From Flavobacteriales bacterium UBA7612 (lineage in GTDB: Bacteria > Bacteroidota > Bacteroidia > Flavobacteriales > Weeksellaceae), in NCBI GenBank assembly GCA_002484335.1, contig DLJQ01000001.1:99435-163434 (forward strand): a stretch of 64,000 nt of DNA. Direction: 5' to 3'. Shown here in pieces: positions 54,251-62,991 of the stretch (positions within the stretch are counted from its first letter, which is position 1; each line of letters begins with the position of its first letter). Both the position numbers and the translations under genes were made by a program. Below the pieces are notes generated by a model. That model had not been told where the DNA came from, ran no database searches, and saw nothing but the letters and a program-made list of their open reading frames with translations.

Positions 54251-54862
54251 TTATTTTTTGTTTGCATACAATACAGGATTTAAATCCTCATCGTTATACA
54301 TTTTCATTTGTTTATACACTTTCATGTATTTATTACCAGCTTCAAAATCAGCTAACAATTCTTCTATTGCAATCGATAAATCTTGATGTTGTTGATTTAA
54401 TATATCTAATTTTGCTTGACATGCCGCTTGGTGTTCTGCAGTAGCATCTTCTCTTTCTACTTCTTGTTTCATGTGGAACACTTTTAATGATAAAATAGAG
54501 AAACGGTCTACAGCCCAAGCAGGAGATTCTGTATTATATGTAGCATTGTCTTTTACTTGAACATTAGAATATTGTTGTAAAAACCAGCTGTCCACATATT
54601 CTACCATATCTGTACGTTCTTGGTTTGATTTATCTATCCAACGTTTTAGACTTAATGCTTCTACAGGATCAATTTGTGGATCACGAATAATATCTTCTAA
54701 ATGCCACTGAACTGTATCAATCCAGTTTTTTTTGTATAATAAATGAGCAATTAAATCATCCTCACTATATGGATTTTCTATTTGACGATTCACATCATCA
54801 TATTTGTGATAATCGTTGATACTTTGATTAAAAATTGACCAAGCTTTGTCTGTAAATTTCAT
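54251..54862 (-). CDS. DUF4254 domain protein
   Basis: This 203-residue, soluble, mostly helical protein has the DUF4254 pattern: HLLYKKNWIDTVQWHLEDIIRDP, WIDKSNQERTDMVEYVD and AVDRFSILSLKVFHM. The family is found in Bacteroidota next to envelope and glycosyltransferase genes; its function is unknown. Here it follows tatA and an EnvC-like gene on the same strand, but a hairpin at 54886-54929 separates them. Confidence 0.88.
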   Translation of the reverse strand: MKFTDKAWSIFNQSINDYHKYDDVNRQIENPYSEDDLIAHLLYKKNWIDTVQWHLEDIIRDPQIDPVEALSLKRWIDKSNQERTDMVEYVDSWFLQQYSNVQVKDNATYNTESPAWAVDRFSILSLKVFHMKQEVEREDATAEHQAACQAKLDILNQQHQDLSIAIEELLADFEAGNKYMKVYKQMKMYNDEDLNPVLYANKK

Positions 54863-54879
54863 CTTTGATGTTTATTTTA

Positions 54880-54929
54880 TATAATAAAAGCATTGTAATT
54901 AAACCAAAAAATTTAAATACAATGCTTTT
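54880..54929 (-). terminator. tatA terminator
   Basis: AAAAGCATTGTA (54886-54897) pairs with TACAATGCTTTT (54918-54929) with a 20-base loop. On the minus strand TTTTATTAT follows. Confidence 0.65.
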
Positions 54930-54952
54930 TTATTTAATTAAAAATATTTTTT

Positions 54953-55129
54953 TTAATTATCCTTTTTCTCAGAAGTATTCTCTTCTGGTTTGTTATCTTC
55001 GCGAGTTGCTTTCTTAAATTCATTTAATCCAGAACCTAATCCACGCATTAATTCAGGAATCTTTTTACCCCCAAATAATAGTAAAACAAATAATAATATT
55101 ACTATCCACTCTTTACCTCCTAATCCCAT
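54953..55129 (-). CDS. tatA: Sec-independent translocase subunit TatA/TatE
   Basis: The frame from ATG (55127-55129) to TAA (54953-54955) encodes 58 residues. MGLGGKEWIVILLFVLLLF is the short membrane helix, GGKKIPELMRGLGSGLNEFKK is the FGxKKLPEL-type hinge and amphipathic helix (residues 20-40), and a charged, disordered tail follows. TatA oligomers form the pore for folded-protein export. It lies 37 bp after the EnvC-like gene. TatC is not in this window. Confidence 0.92.
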   Translation of the reverse strand: MGLGGKEWIVILLFVLLLFGGKKIPELMRGLGSGLNEFKKATREDNKPEENTSEKKDN

Positions 55130-55166
55130 ACTGAATTGATTTTAATACAAATATATAAATTATTTA

Positions 55167-56834
55167 TTACATTCCTGCAACCCAAAGTGCAGGATTTTGT
55201 TTTGTTGTTCCGCTCCAAACTTGGAAATTCATTATCGTTTCTCCGTCTGCACTTGTATACACAGTTCCTAGAGACTGCCCTCTTTTTACAACATCATCTT
55301 TAGAAACTTCTACATTTGATAGATTTGTATAAACTGAGTAATAAGAACCATGTCTTACTAATACAGCCTTATTACCTCCTTGAATTACAATAACACCTTG
55401 AACCGTTCCTTCATAAACAGCACGAGCATGGGCTCCTTTATAAGTAGAAATATCTACACCACTGTTTACAGTTGTAATATTAGATAAAATTGGATGAGAA
55501 TTTGATCCAAATTGACTTACTACAGTTCCACGATCTACAGGCCAAGGTAATCGACCTCGATTTGCTGAAAATTCTCCTGAAATCCCTTCAGAATCTGGAC
55601 GTTCAGCAAAAGTTTGAGACGGTTTTACAGCATCAACTTTCACAACTCTTTCCTTTTCAGGAACTTTAGTTACAACTTTCTGTTCCGCTTCTATTTTAGC
55701 TCTTCTTTCCGCTTCTGCTTTAGCAGCTGCTATTTTTTTAGCATCTTCTTCTTTTTTTGCTTTAAGTCTAGCATCTTCTTCTGCTTTTCTTTGTGCAATA
55801 ATTCGTTGTCTTTCTGCTTCTGCTTCGCGTTCTAATTGCTCAAACTTAGCTATCTCAGTTTTTGCTGTTGTAACAAAACTACCATTTGGATTTTTAGCTA
55901 AATAAGTTTGATAAGCTTGTTTTGTATGAGTAGAACGTGCAACATTCCATGCTTTTGCATCATTTTCTATTCTTACAATTGCTGATCTAGCAGACTTAGC
56001 ATAATCACCCTTAGGATTTGTTCTTAGATAATCATTATATGCAGCAATAGTATTTCCTCTCTTAGCTTCATTCCAATCTTTAAGATCTTTTTCAGCTCTA
56101 ATTTTAGCTTGACGAATTTCTTCTTCAATTATTGCTTTAATTTGAGAATCTATTTGACGTTGCTGAGCTTCTTTTTTATTAATTTCAGCAACAATAACAC
56201 CTTCATTTTTACGGAATTCTTCTACAGCTTGTTCTTTTACGCCTTTTTCTTTTTGAAGGTTTTGACTGAATTGAGTTTGCTGAGATAAGACTTTTACCTT
56301 TTCGTCTTTAGCTCTTTCCTTTTGTTCTCTTTTCGCTTTAATATCTGTTTGCTTATCAATAATATCATTTGCTTGACCTAATTGAAAAGCAGAGTATTTT
56401 TCTAAATATTTTATACGACGATATGCTTCTCCTAAACTTTTAGAAGATAGCACAAAAAGAAGTTTATTTTCTACAGATTTATTTTTGTATGCTCTTATTA
56501 AAACTTGTTGATAATCTTTTTTAAGAACAACTAATTCTCTTGAAAGTTTATTTATCTCTAACTGAGTTAAATAAATTTCATCTTCAATAAAACGTTTTTC
56601 TTTCGTTAAGTTGTTGACTAATTTTGTTTGAACTTGTATCTTTTTCGTTAAGTTCTGAACATATTCTACATTTAACTTAGAATTTTTCTTATTTACTTCT
56701 AGCTGTTTGTTTAAAGTAATTATTTCTTTTTTAAGTTGTGCATTTTGTTTTTGTAAGTTCGCTTTATTGTAAGGAACTTGTGCAAACATTGATATAGACA
56801 ACGTTAAAAGTACAGTTGATAAAACAAACCTCAT
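55167..56834 (-). CDS. EnvC-like murein hydrolase activator (degenerate LytM) with repeat insert
   Basis: This 555-residue protein has a signal peptide (to MFAQ), a long coiled coil (about 22-250), two related segments of about 40 residues (DWNEAKRGNTIAAYNDYL and AWNVARSTHTKQAYQTYL, each ending NP-x-G then an A-x-x-x-I helix), a charged helix, and a C-terminal LytM domain (about 430-550). The LytM zinc motifs read NSGVD instead of HxxxD and NFQVW instead of HxH, so it should be inactive and act as an amidase activator in cell division. It overlaps the DUF4292 stop by one base. Confidence 0.87.
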   Translation of the reverse strand: MRFVLSTVLLTLSISMFAQVPYNKANLQKQNAQLKKEIITLNKQLEVNKKNSKLNVEYVQNLTKKIQVQTKLVNNLTKEKRFIEDEIYLTQLEINKLSRELVVLKKDYQQVLIRAYKNKSVENKLLFVLSSKSLGEAYRRIKYLEKYSAFQLGQANDIIDKQTDIKAKREQKERAKDEKVKVLSQQTQFSQNLQKEKGVKEQAVEEFRKNEGVIVAEINKKEAQQRQIDSQIKAIIEEEIRQAKIRAEKDLKDWNEAKRGNTIAAYNDYLRTNPKGDYAKSARSAIVRIENDAKAWNVARSTHTKQAYQTYLAKNPNGSFVTTAKTEIAKFEQLEREAEAERQRIIAQRKAEEDARLKAKKEEDAKKIAAAKAEAERRAKIEAEQKVVTKVPEKERVVKVDAVKPSQTFAERPDSEGISGEFSANRGRLPWPVDRGTVVSQFGSNSHPILSNITTVNSGVDISTYKGAHARAVYEGTVQGVIVIQGGNKAVLVRHGSYYSVYTNLSNVEVSKDDVVKRGQSLGTVYTSADGETIMNFQVWSGTTKQNPALWVAGM

Positions 56835-57634
56835 TATTTTATATCTTTTTTCTTATACCCTGCTGGAATTGAGTATGGTGTATTCATTTCTTGAAATGTA
56901 AAACTATTATATTCCAAGTCGATTTGACGCGTTTTTTTATCTTTTATAATAATTTTAACATTTTTTGGAAATTCTTCATCTCCTGCTTTTACCCAATTAC
57001 TATAATTAATATCAACCTCCATTTTTCTTTTAGGATCTTTTAAATGCGCTTCAACTAATCGAAATCCATTATCAAAAATATATGTCTGAATATATTCTCC
57101 TTCTTGTGGAGTTGTTTGAATAACTTGATTATTATTGTTAACAATTGTATACTGATTATTAGCAAAACTTGCTGTGAAATCTTTAGAATTAAGGTCAACA
57201 AAGACTTTTCCTAATAATAAATTTTGTAATTTTTGATAATCTATAAAATCTACCTTTAATAACTTATTTGCTAAAGAAAAATCACCTTCATAATATGTTC
57301 CACCTAATTTTTCGAACGCAGAAAATCCATTAGGTGTAATTAAAGCTCTTGCTCCTGTAATTCCAAATTTTGTTGCATTAACCCATATTTTTTGTCCATT
57401 TTTAACAACAATTGTAGCATTAATATCACTTGATAAATCTTCTATATTTGCTGTCAACTTAGATTTAATTATCAAGTCTTTAAAAGAAGATTTTTTGTTT
57501 AAGGTCTGCTGAATTATTTTTGATGATGCAGAAAGTATTTCGGCATCTTTATCATCAACTTTTGTTACTTTTTGAGTGTTACAAGCTACTGTTAACACGG
57601 CTATACAAAAAATATAGGTTAATTTCTTTATCAT
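56834..57634 (-). CDS. DUF4292 lipoprotein
   Basis: This 266-residue protein has a lipoprotein signal ending LTVACN. The body is a beta-rich LolA/LolB-like fold with the DUF4292 marks KIWVNATKFGITGARALITPNG where split, GTYYEGDF and VDINYSNW. It could help lipoproteins or lipids cross the periplasm, but this is inferred from the fold pattern. It is translationally coupled to the EnvC-like gene. Confidence 0.88.
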   Translation of the reverse strand: MIKKLTYIFCIAVLTVACNTQKVTKVDDKDAEILSASSKIIQQTLNKKSSFKDLIIKSKLTANIEDLSSDINATIVVKNGQKIWVNATKFGITGARALITPNGFSAFEKLGGTYYEGDFSLANKLLKVDFIDYQKLQNLLLGKVFVDLNSKDFTASFANNQYTIVNNNNQVIQTTPQEGEYIQTYIFDNGFRLVEAHLKDPKRKMEVDINYSNWVKAGDEEFPKNVKIIIKDKKTRQIDLEYNSFTFQEMNTPYSIPAGYKKKDIK

Positions 57635-57639
57635 AATTT

Positions 57640-58662
57640 TTATGCTTCGTGCGACTTGAAGTCCAATTCAGAATAGTCTCCTAAACTAATACTACGTGAT
57701 ACTCCGTAATATTTAGCATGATTACCAATCATTGTATCTGTTAAATTTGCATTACAGATTTTTGAATTTTCTTGAATTAAACTATTATTTATATTTGAGT
57801 TTTCAACAATTGTTCCGTTTCCTAAAGAAACAAATGGTCCAATTTTAGAATTTTTTATTACGACATTTTCACCAATAAAACATGGTTCTATAATCAATGA
57901 ATTATCAACTTTTGCTGAATTAGGTATTGTTTGAAATTCCTCTTTATCAAGATTAAGAACTCTTGTATTTGTATCAACTGTTACAGCTTTGTTTCCACAA
58001 TCCATCCACTCATCAACCTTACCTAAAGTAAATTTATCACCAGCAGCACGCATATTTTCTAACGCATCCGTTAATTGATATTCACCACCTTTTTGAATAT
58101 CGTTTTCTAATAAATATTCAATTTCTTTGTATAATTTTTGTCCATCACGGAAAAAATAAATTCCAATAATAGCTAAATCAGAAACAAATTCTTTTGGTTT
58201 TTCAACAAAATCAGAAATAACATTATTCTCATCTAATTTAACAACTCCAAAAGCTGAAGGATTATCTACTTGTTTTACCCAAACAACTCCATCAGATTCC
58301 ATATCTAATTTAAAATCTGCACGAAATAATGTATCCGCATAAGCAACAACTACTGGACCTTCCAAAGCTTCTTTTGCCATCCAAATAGAATGTGCAGTAC
58401 CAAGAGGTTCTAATTGATGACAAATAGTTCCTTTAGCTCCTAATTTTTCTGCAATGGCAATTAAATCAGCTTCTACCTCAGCTCCAAAATCTCCAATTAC
58501 AAATGCTATTTCGTCAATTGGTTCTGAACTTACTTTTGCTATATCTTCTACCAAACGATGAACTATAGGTTTTCCAGCAATAGGAATTAATGGTTTTGGT
58601 GTAGTTAACGTATGTGGGCGTAAACGTGATCCACGTCCTGCCATTGGAATAATTATTTTCAT
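57640..58662 (-). CDS. Sugar-phosphate nucleotidyltransferase with left-handed beta-helix
   Basis: The ATG at 58662 (MKIIIPMAGRGSRLRPH) is chosen; the 25 extra upstream codons would overlap dut. The 340-residue protein has the nucleotide-binding GRGSRLRPHTLTTPKPL loop, the metal Asp in VVAYADTLF, FVEKPKEF, and C-terminal hexapeptide repeats (about 260-320: VVIKNSKIGPFVSLGNG). It activates a sugar-1-phosphate with NTP for surface polysaccharide. Which sugar cannot be decided. Confidence 0.9.
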   Translation of the reverse strand: MKIIIPMAGRGSRLRPHTLTTPKPLIPIAGKPIVHRLVEDIAKVSSEPIDEIAFVIGDFGAEVEADLIAIAEKLGAKGTICHQLEPLGTAHSIWMAKEALEGPVVVAYADTLFRADFKLDMESDGVVWVKQVDNPSAFGVVKLDENNVISDFVEKPKEFVSDLAIIGIYFFRDGQKLYKEIEYLLENDIQKGGEYQLTDALENMRAAGDKFTLGKVDEWMDCGNKAVTVDTNTRVLNLDKEEFQTIPNSAKVDNSLIIEPCFIGENVVIKNSKIGPFVSLGNGTIVENSNINNSLIQENSKICNANLTDTMIGNHAKYYGVSRSISLGDYSELDFKSHEA

Positions 58663-58687
58663 TTTTTTATATTGTAAATCAAGGATT

Positions 58688-59122
58688 TTAGTTTTTTCCA
58701 GTACTCCCGAAACCTCCTGCTCCTCGTTCAGTTTCATTTAAATTATCAGCTTCTTGCCATTCAATTGTTTCATGTTTTGCTATAACTAATTGAGCAATAC
58801 GTTCACCATCATTAATTGTAAAAGGTTCATTAGAAACATTTGCTAAAATAACTCCTATTTCACCTCTGTAATCTGCATCAATTGTTCCTGGTGAATTAAG
58901 ACAAGTTAAACCATGTTTAAGAGCCATTCCACTTCTTGGACGAACTTGCGCTTCATATCCTGCTGGTAACTCAATACTAAGTCCTGTTGGAATTAATTTT
59001 CTTTCTAAAGGTTTCAACTCAATTGGAGCATCAATATTAGCTGTTAAATCCATTCCAGCTGATAATGATGTTTTATATTCTGGTAATGCGTGTTTCGAAG
59101 TATTTATAACTTTTACTTTCAT
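58688..59122 (-). CDS. dut: dUTP diphosphatase
   Basis: This 144-residue protein has all five trimeric dUTPase motifs: AGMDLTANI, RPRSGMALKHG, NSPGTIDADYRGEIGVIL, ERIAQLVI and the C-terminal ERGAGGFGSTG. It hydrolyses dUTP to dUMP, keeping uracil out of DNA. It starts 4 bp after the flippase stop and sits among envelope genes, a conserved flavobacterial order. Confidence 0.97.
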   Translation of the reverse strand: MKVKVINTSKHALPEYKTSLSAGMDLTANIDAPIELKPLERKLIPTGLSIELPAGYEAQVRPRSGMALKHGLTCLNSPGTIDADYRGEIGVILANVSNEPFTINDGERIAQLVIAKHETIEWQEADNLNETERGAGGFGSTGKN

Positions 59123-59126
59123 TATT

Positions 59127-60545
59127 TTATTTTCTTAATTTTTTTAATGTATTACGTTCTACAAATGCAATAAAAATAGTATAAATTATTAATAAACAAT
59201 TTCCTATAATTAAATTAGAATTGAATAGATAATAATTAGAACACCCAAAAGCTATTGCAATAAGCATATAAAGTACTATTTTATTTACTTTGTATGGAAT
59301 TGGATATACTTTCTGTCCCCAAATGTACGAAATCACCATCATTACACCATACGCCAACAAAGTTGTCCATGCAGAAACCATAAATCCATATTTAGGTAAC
59401 AACAAAACATTTAAAATTATTGTGATTGCTCCTCCTGTTAATGAAATTATCGTACCAATATTTGTTCTATCAGTAACTTTATACCATGTAGAAAGATTAT
59501 AATATATCCCGAAAAATAGGTTTGCTATTAAAATAATTGGAACTATATCTAATGCAATCCAGTATGATGAATCTGGAATAAATATTTTCTTAACCCAATT
59601 AATATTTGCTAAAATACCTAAAATAACAATATTACATATAATACTAAAAAAGAATAAAATATTTGCATATGTCTGCTTTGCATCACCTTTTTTGGCTACT
59701 TTAAAAAAGAAAGGTTCTATTCCCATTCTATAAGCTGTAACAAAAAGTGTCATCAATGCAGCTAATTTATAACAAGCCGAATATGATCCTGCATCTGCTG
59801 GATCAATTAATTTTCGTTGAACTAACTTATCAAAATTTTCATTTAAAATAAATCCTAGACCTGCAATCATAATTGGATAGCCATATAAAAACATTTTTTT
59901 AAATAATGCTCTATCAAACTTAAACTGTACATGACGAATTACTCCAAATAATAATATCATTCCTAAAATACTAGCTGTTAAGTTTGCTACAAAAGGATAA
60001 GATATTGTATTATCTAAACCTAAATCTGCTAAAAAATCTCTAGAAACATAATATAATAAAACTAGTGTAAAAACTGCTTGAAAAACATTTTGGAAAACTT
60101 TTATAGCTGAATAAAGAATTGGTCGTCCTTTGAAACGTAAAACAGCATATGGTATAATACAAATTGTATCGAAAAAAGCTATCCAGCCGAACCACAACAA
60201 ATATTCTGGATGACTACTATAGTTCGAATATTCTGCAAGTGGTTGTAAAAAAGTATATAATAAAATTAACATTACAGAAGATGTCATTACCATAAACCAA
60301 AAAGAAGTATTAAGAACTTTTTGATATAAACCTTCTTCTGGCGCGTACCTAAAAAATGCTGTCTCGAATCCAAAAGTTAAAATAACATTTAGAAAGGATG
60401 CAGCAGCATATAGTTGTGAAAACATTGCAAAATCTGTATTTGCAGATTGTTTAATAATAAAATAATTCAATAATAGAATAATCAATCGAGGTAAGATTGA
60501 TCCTATCCCATAAATAATTGTTTCGCTAAATAACTTTTTATACAA
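59127..60545 (-). CDS. Wzx-type polysaccharide flippase (MATE/MVF superfamily)
   Basis: This 472-residue protein has about 12-14 hydrophobic helices spread along its length and no large soluble domain. The start appears to be TTG at 60543-60545 (MYKKLFSETIIYGIGSILPR), as no in-frame ATG lies upstream and the opening matches the family. KIVLYMLIAIAF lies near the end. It moves lipid-linked sugars across the inner membrane and fits with the nucleotidyltransferase downstream. Confidence 0.88.
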   Translation of the reverse strand: MYKKLFSETIIYGIGSILPRLIILLLNYFIIKQSANTDFAMFSQLYAAASFLNVILTFGFETAFFRYAPEEGLYQKVLNTSFWFMVMTSSVMLILLYTFLQPLAEYSNYSSHPEYLLWFGWIAFFDTICIIPYAVLRFKGRPILYSAIKVFQNVFQAVFTLVLLYYVSRDFLADLGLDNTISYPFVANLTASILGMILLFGVIRHVQFKFDRALFKKMFLYGYPIMIAGLGFILNENFDKLVQRKLIDPADAGSYSACYKLAALMTLFVTAYRMGIEPFFFKVAKKGDAKQTYANILFFFSIICNIVILGILANINWVKKIFIPDSSYWIALDIVPIILIANLFFGIYYNLSTWYKVTDRTNIGTIISLTGGAITIILNVLLLPKYGFMVSAWTTLLAYGVMMVISYIWGQKVYPIPYKVNKIVLYMLIAIAFGCSNYYLFNSNLIIGNCLLIIYTIFIAFVERNTLKKLRK

Positions 60546-60614
60546 TGTCGTTAAATTTTTTACAAAATTGAACTTCTTTTCTTTAAATACAAAATACCTA
60601 AGCTACAAATTAAT

Positions 60615-60622
60615 TAACTTTG
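60615..60622 (+). promoter_or_regulatory. gpsA -7 promoter element
   Basis: TAACTTTG matches TAnnTTTG, 23 bp before the gpsA ATG. Confidence 0.5.
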
Positions 60623-60645
60623 TTTCAACATTAAATTATAAACTA

Positions 60646-61644
60646 ATGGATTTATCTAATAAAAGAGTTGGATTAATTGGTAATGGTAGTTGGGCAACTG
60701 CAATTGCGAAAATGCTGAGTGAAAACCTAGAAACATTCAACTGGTGGGTAAAAGATGAATATGCAAAAGGTTATTTAGAGCGTCATAAACATAATCCTAA
60801 TTACTTAACGGATGTTGAATTTAAAACAGAAAAATTAAATATTTCTACAGATATTAATGAAGTTGTTACGAATTCTGATATTATTTTCCTTGTAGTGCCT
60901 TCAATTTATGTTGCAAATTGTTTAAGTAAACTAACTGTTTCTTTAGAAGATAAATTTGTTGTTACATCAATTAAAGGAATAATTCCAGACCATTATAAAC
61001 TAGTTGGACAATATCTTTTTGATGAATTTGGACTAAAAGAAAATCAATTGGGAGTTGTAAGTGGACCTTGCCATGCAGAAGAAGTTGCTTTAGAGCGTTT
61101 ATCTTACCTAACAATTGCTGCTGAAAATGAAAATAATGCACAAATTGTTGCCGATTTTCTTTCTTGTGACTTTATTAAGACAAAATTATCGAAAGATATC
61201 TACGGAACTGAATTTGGTGCTGTTCTGAAAAATATTTATGCTATTGCAGCAGGAATTGCACATGGTTTAGGATACGGAGATAATTTCCAGGCTGTATTAA
61301 TGAGTAATGCTATTCGTGAAATGAATCATATCTTAAAAACAGTAAGTCCAATGAATCGACAAATTAATGATTCTGCTTATTTAGGAGATTTATTAGTTAC
61401 TGGATATTCTTTTTTCTCTAGAAATAGAATGTTTGGTAATATGATTGGTAAAGGATATACTGTAAAATCTGCAATTCTTGAGATGAACATGGTTGCTGAA
61501 GGTTATTATGCTACAAAAGGTATTTCGATTTTAAATGAAAAATATTCTATTGATGCTCCAATTATAAATGCAGTTCATAAAATTCTTTATGAAGAAAAGA
61601 ATGCTGCAAAAACAATTCAAAAATTGTCAAAGAAATTAGATTAA
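60646..61644 (+). CDS. gpsA: NAD(P)H-dependent glycerol-3-phosphate dehydrogenase
   Basis: The ATG at 60646 (MDLSNKRVGLIGNGSWATA) is preferred to the longer frame, which crosses the promoter. The 332 residues have the Rossmann loop GNGSWATAIAKML, the lysine in SIKGI, SGPCHAEEVA, the catalytic lysine in GAVLKNIYAIAAG, and SFFSRNRMFG. It makes glycerol-3-phosphate for phospholipid synthesis. A small helical protein gene follows 5 bp later. Confidence 0.95.
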   Translation: MDLSNKRVGLIGNGSWATAIAKMLSENLETFNWWVKDEYAKGYLERHKHNPNYLTDVEFKTEKLNISTDINEVVTNSDIIFLVVPSIYVANCLSKLTVSLEDKFVVTSIKGIIPDHYKLVGQYLFDEFGLKENQLGVVSGPCHAEEVALERLSYLTIAAENENNAQIVADFLSCDFIKTKLSKDIYGTEFGAVLKNIYAIAAGIAHGLGYGDNFQAVLMSNAIREMNHILKTVSPMNRQINDSAYLGDLLVTGYSFFSRNRMFGNMIGKGYTVKSAILEMNMVAEGYYATKGISILNEKYSIDAPIINAVHKILYEEKNAAKTIQKLSKKLD

Positions 61645-61649
61645 AAAAA

Positions 61650-62063
61650 ATGATTAAGCAAGATTTTATATCAAAATATATACAAGAATTAGCTAAAACA
61701 TTAGCTAAAATATTATCTCTAGAATTAGGAAATGCTGATGATGGATTTTTAATTATTTTCAATCAAATGTTACAATCTTATTACAAAATAGATGATAATC
61801 ATTTAAATATTTTACTTGAAGAAAATCAAGAAAGAGATCAGTTTTTATTATCTGATGAATTAAAAAAGAAAAACTTATTAACTTTTATGAAAGCGATTCG
61901 TGTTTATCTTAATCAAGGGAATAAAGAAAAAGCGAAGGCTTCTTATTCTGTTTTAAAAAGAATTGAAAGTATAAATACAGGTATTTTCCAATTCCCTACA
62001 GAAGAAGATACTTTAATTGCTAACGAAAGAAAAGTTATTGAAGAAAAAATGAATAATATTTAA
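61650..62063 (+). CDS. Small helical protein of unknown function, gpsA operon
   Basis: This 137-residue, cytoplasmic, mostly alpha-helical protein is rich in Lys and Glu with no cysteine. The opening (QDFISKYIQELAKTLAKILSLE) and the AKASYSVLKRIESINTG segment resemble DUF6483-type helical proteins, but I do not hold this firmly. It starts 5 bp after gpsA, so the two are probably made from the same transcript. Confidence 0.65.
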   Translation: MIKQDFISKYIQELAKTLAKILSLELGNADDGFLIIFNQMLQSYYKIDDNHLNILLEENQERDQFLLSDELKKKNLLTFMKAIRVYLNQGNKEKAKASYSVLKRIESINTGIFQFPTEEDTLIANERKVIEEKMNNI

Positions 62064-62124
62064 AAAATATCAATTTATTTTTTTTGATTTATCTTTATCA
62101 AATAATCCTTTATAACCACATGAT

Positions 62125-62787
62125 ATGAAAAAACTTATTTATTTAACATTATTAATTATATCAACATTTGCCTTAACTTCTTGTTCTAATAATGATGATG
62201 GAGGAAATAATCAAAATGTCCCTAATAGTGGAATTATAAATTATAGAGGATATAGTCTTCCTATTTATTATATCACTGTTGAAGATTACAAACCATATGA
62301 TAATGGAATTTCTTATATCGTAGAATTATCTACAAATCCAGTAAATTACAATGGAAAAAATTCTGGAGCTTATATGTATTTAGAAATTTATCAATCTAAT
62401 AGTTTAAGTTTTAGTGGTCAATACACAACAAGTTCTGCTAATCAATATACAAGATCATTGGATTTAATTGAATTTCACGTTGATCCATTATTACAAAATG
62501 GAATTCCTGTAGAAGGGCAATCTACTTTAGAAGTTTATAATGATTATTTTTCTTCGGGTTCTATTCTTTTAAATAATTATCAAAATGATATATTGTATAC
62601 AAATTTTGAAATGATTGATCAAGATGGATATCGACTAACTGGAAATTATGAAGGTGTTTTTGATTATATTCAGAATTATAATGCTAAGAATGCTAAGTCA
62701 AATCCTACGCTTAGAAAAATGGTTGAAGATCGTAAAAAATCTAAAGGAGAATTAAGACAATTACGTGCTGAAAGATTAAAACAATAA
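62125..62787 (+). CDS. Lipoprotein of unknown function
   Basis: This 220-residue protein has a lipoprotein signal ending FALTSC, then SNNDDGG, an acidic run after the lipid cysteine that in Bacteroidota favours surface export. The middle is beta-rich (YMYLEIYQSNSLSFSGQY). The C terminus is a basic helix (VEDRKKSKGELRQLRAERLK), unusual for the class. No family is recognised. It ends at a strong terminator. Confidence 0.7.
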   Translation: MKKLIYLTLLIISTFALTSCSNNDDGGNNQNVPNSGIINYRGYSLPIYYITVEDYKPYDNGISYIVELSTNPVNYNGKNSGAYMYLEIYQSNSLSFSGQYTTSSANQYTRSLDLIEFHVDPLLQNGIPVEGQSTLEVYNDYFSSGSILLNNYQNDILYTNFEMIDQDGYRLTGNYEGVFDYIQNYNAKNAKSNPTLRKMVEDRKKSKGELRQLRAERLKQ

Positions 62788-62805
62788 TTTTATATAAAAT
62801 TCAAA

Positions 62806-62850
62806 CAAAAAATTGCTTCAAAAAATATTTTTTGAAGCAATTTTTTGTTT
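62806..62850. terminator. Terminator of the 62.1-kb lipoprotein gene
   Basis: A long palindrome (AAAAAATTGCTTCAAAAAAT and its complement, 62807-62846) ends in a T run. Repeat copy H begins 6 bp later. Confidence 0.85.
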
Positions 62851-62852
62851 TT

Positions 62853-62981
62853 GCAATAGTGATTGAAGTGGAAATCCTTTTTTTGATTGGTCTTGTATTT
62901 CGACTTCGCTCAATCACCTAGTTTAAATGCAAGACCAATCTAAAAGATTGCAACGAAAAGCACGGCCCGAAGGGATTGCCC
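62853..62981 (+). repeat. Interspersed palindromic repeat, copy H
   Basis: This is the best plus-orientation copy. It starts GCAATAGTGATTGAAGTGG and AAATCC, and ends AAAGATTGCAACGAAAAGC and ACGGCCCGAAGGGATTGCCC. The stem GATTGGTCTTG/CAAGACCAATC encloses a TATTTCGACTTCGCTCAATC segment that also occurs, altered, in copies A and C. Confidence 0.88.
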
Positions 62982-62991
62982 AATAAAAAAG

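Noticed and set aside
9451..62981. CRISPR array or IS element as the source of the interspersed repeats
   Set aside because: Copies are kilobases apart with no regular spacers, no cas genes and no transposase frame within any copy.
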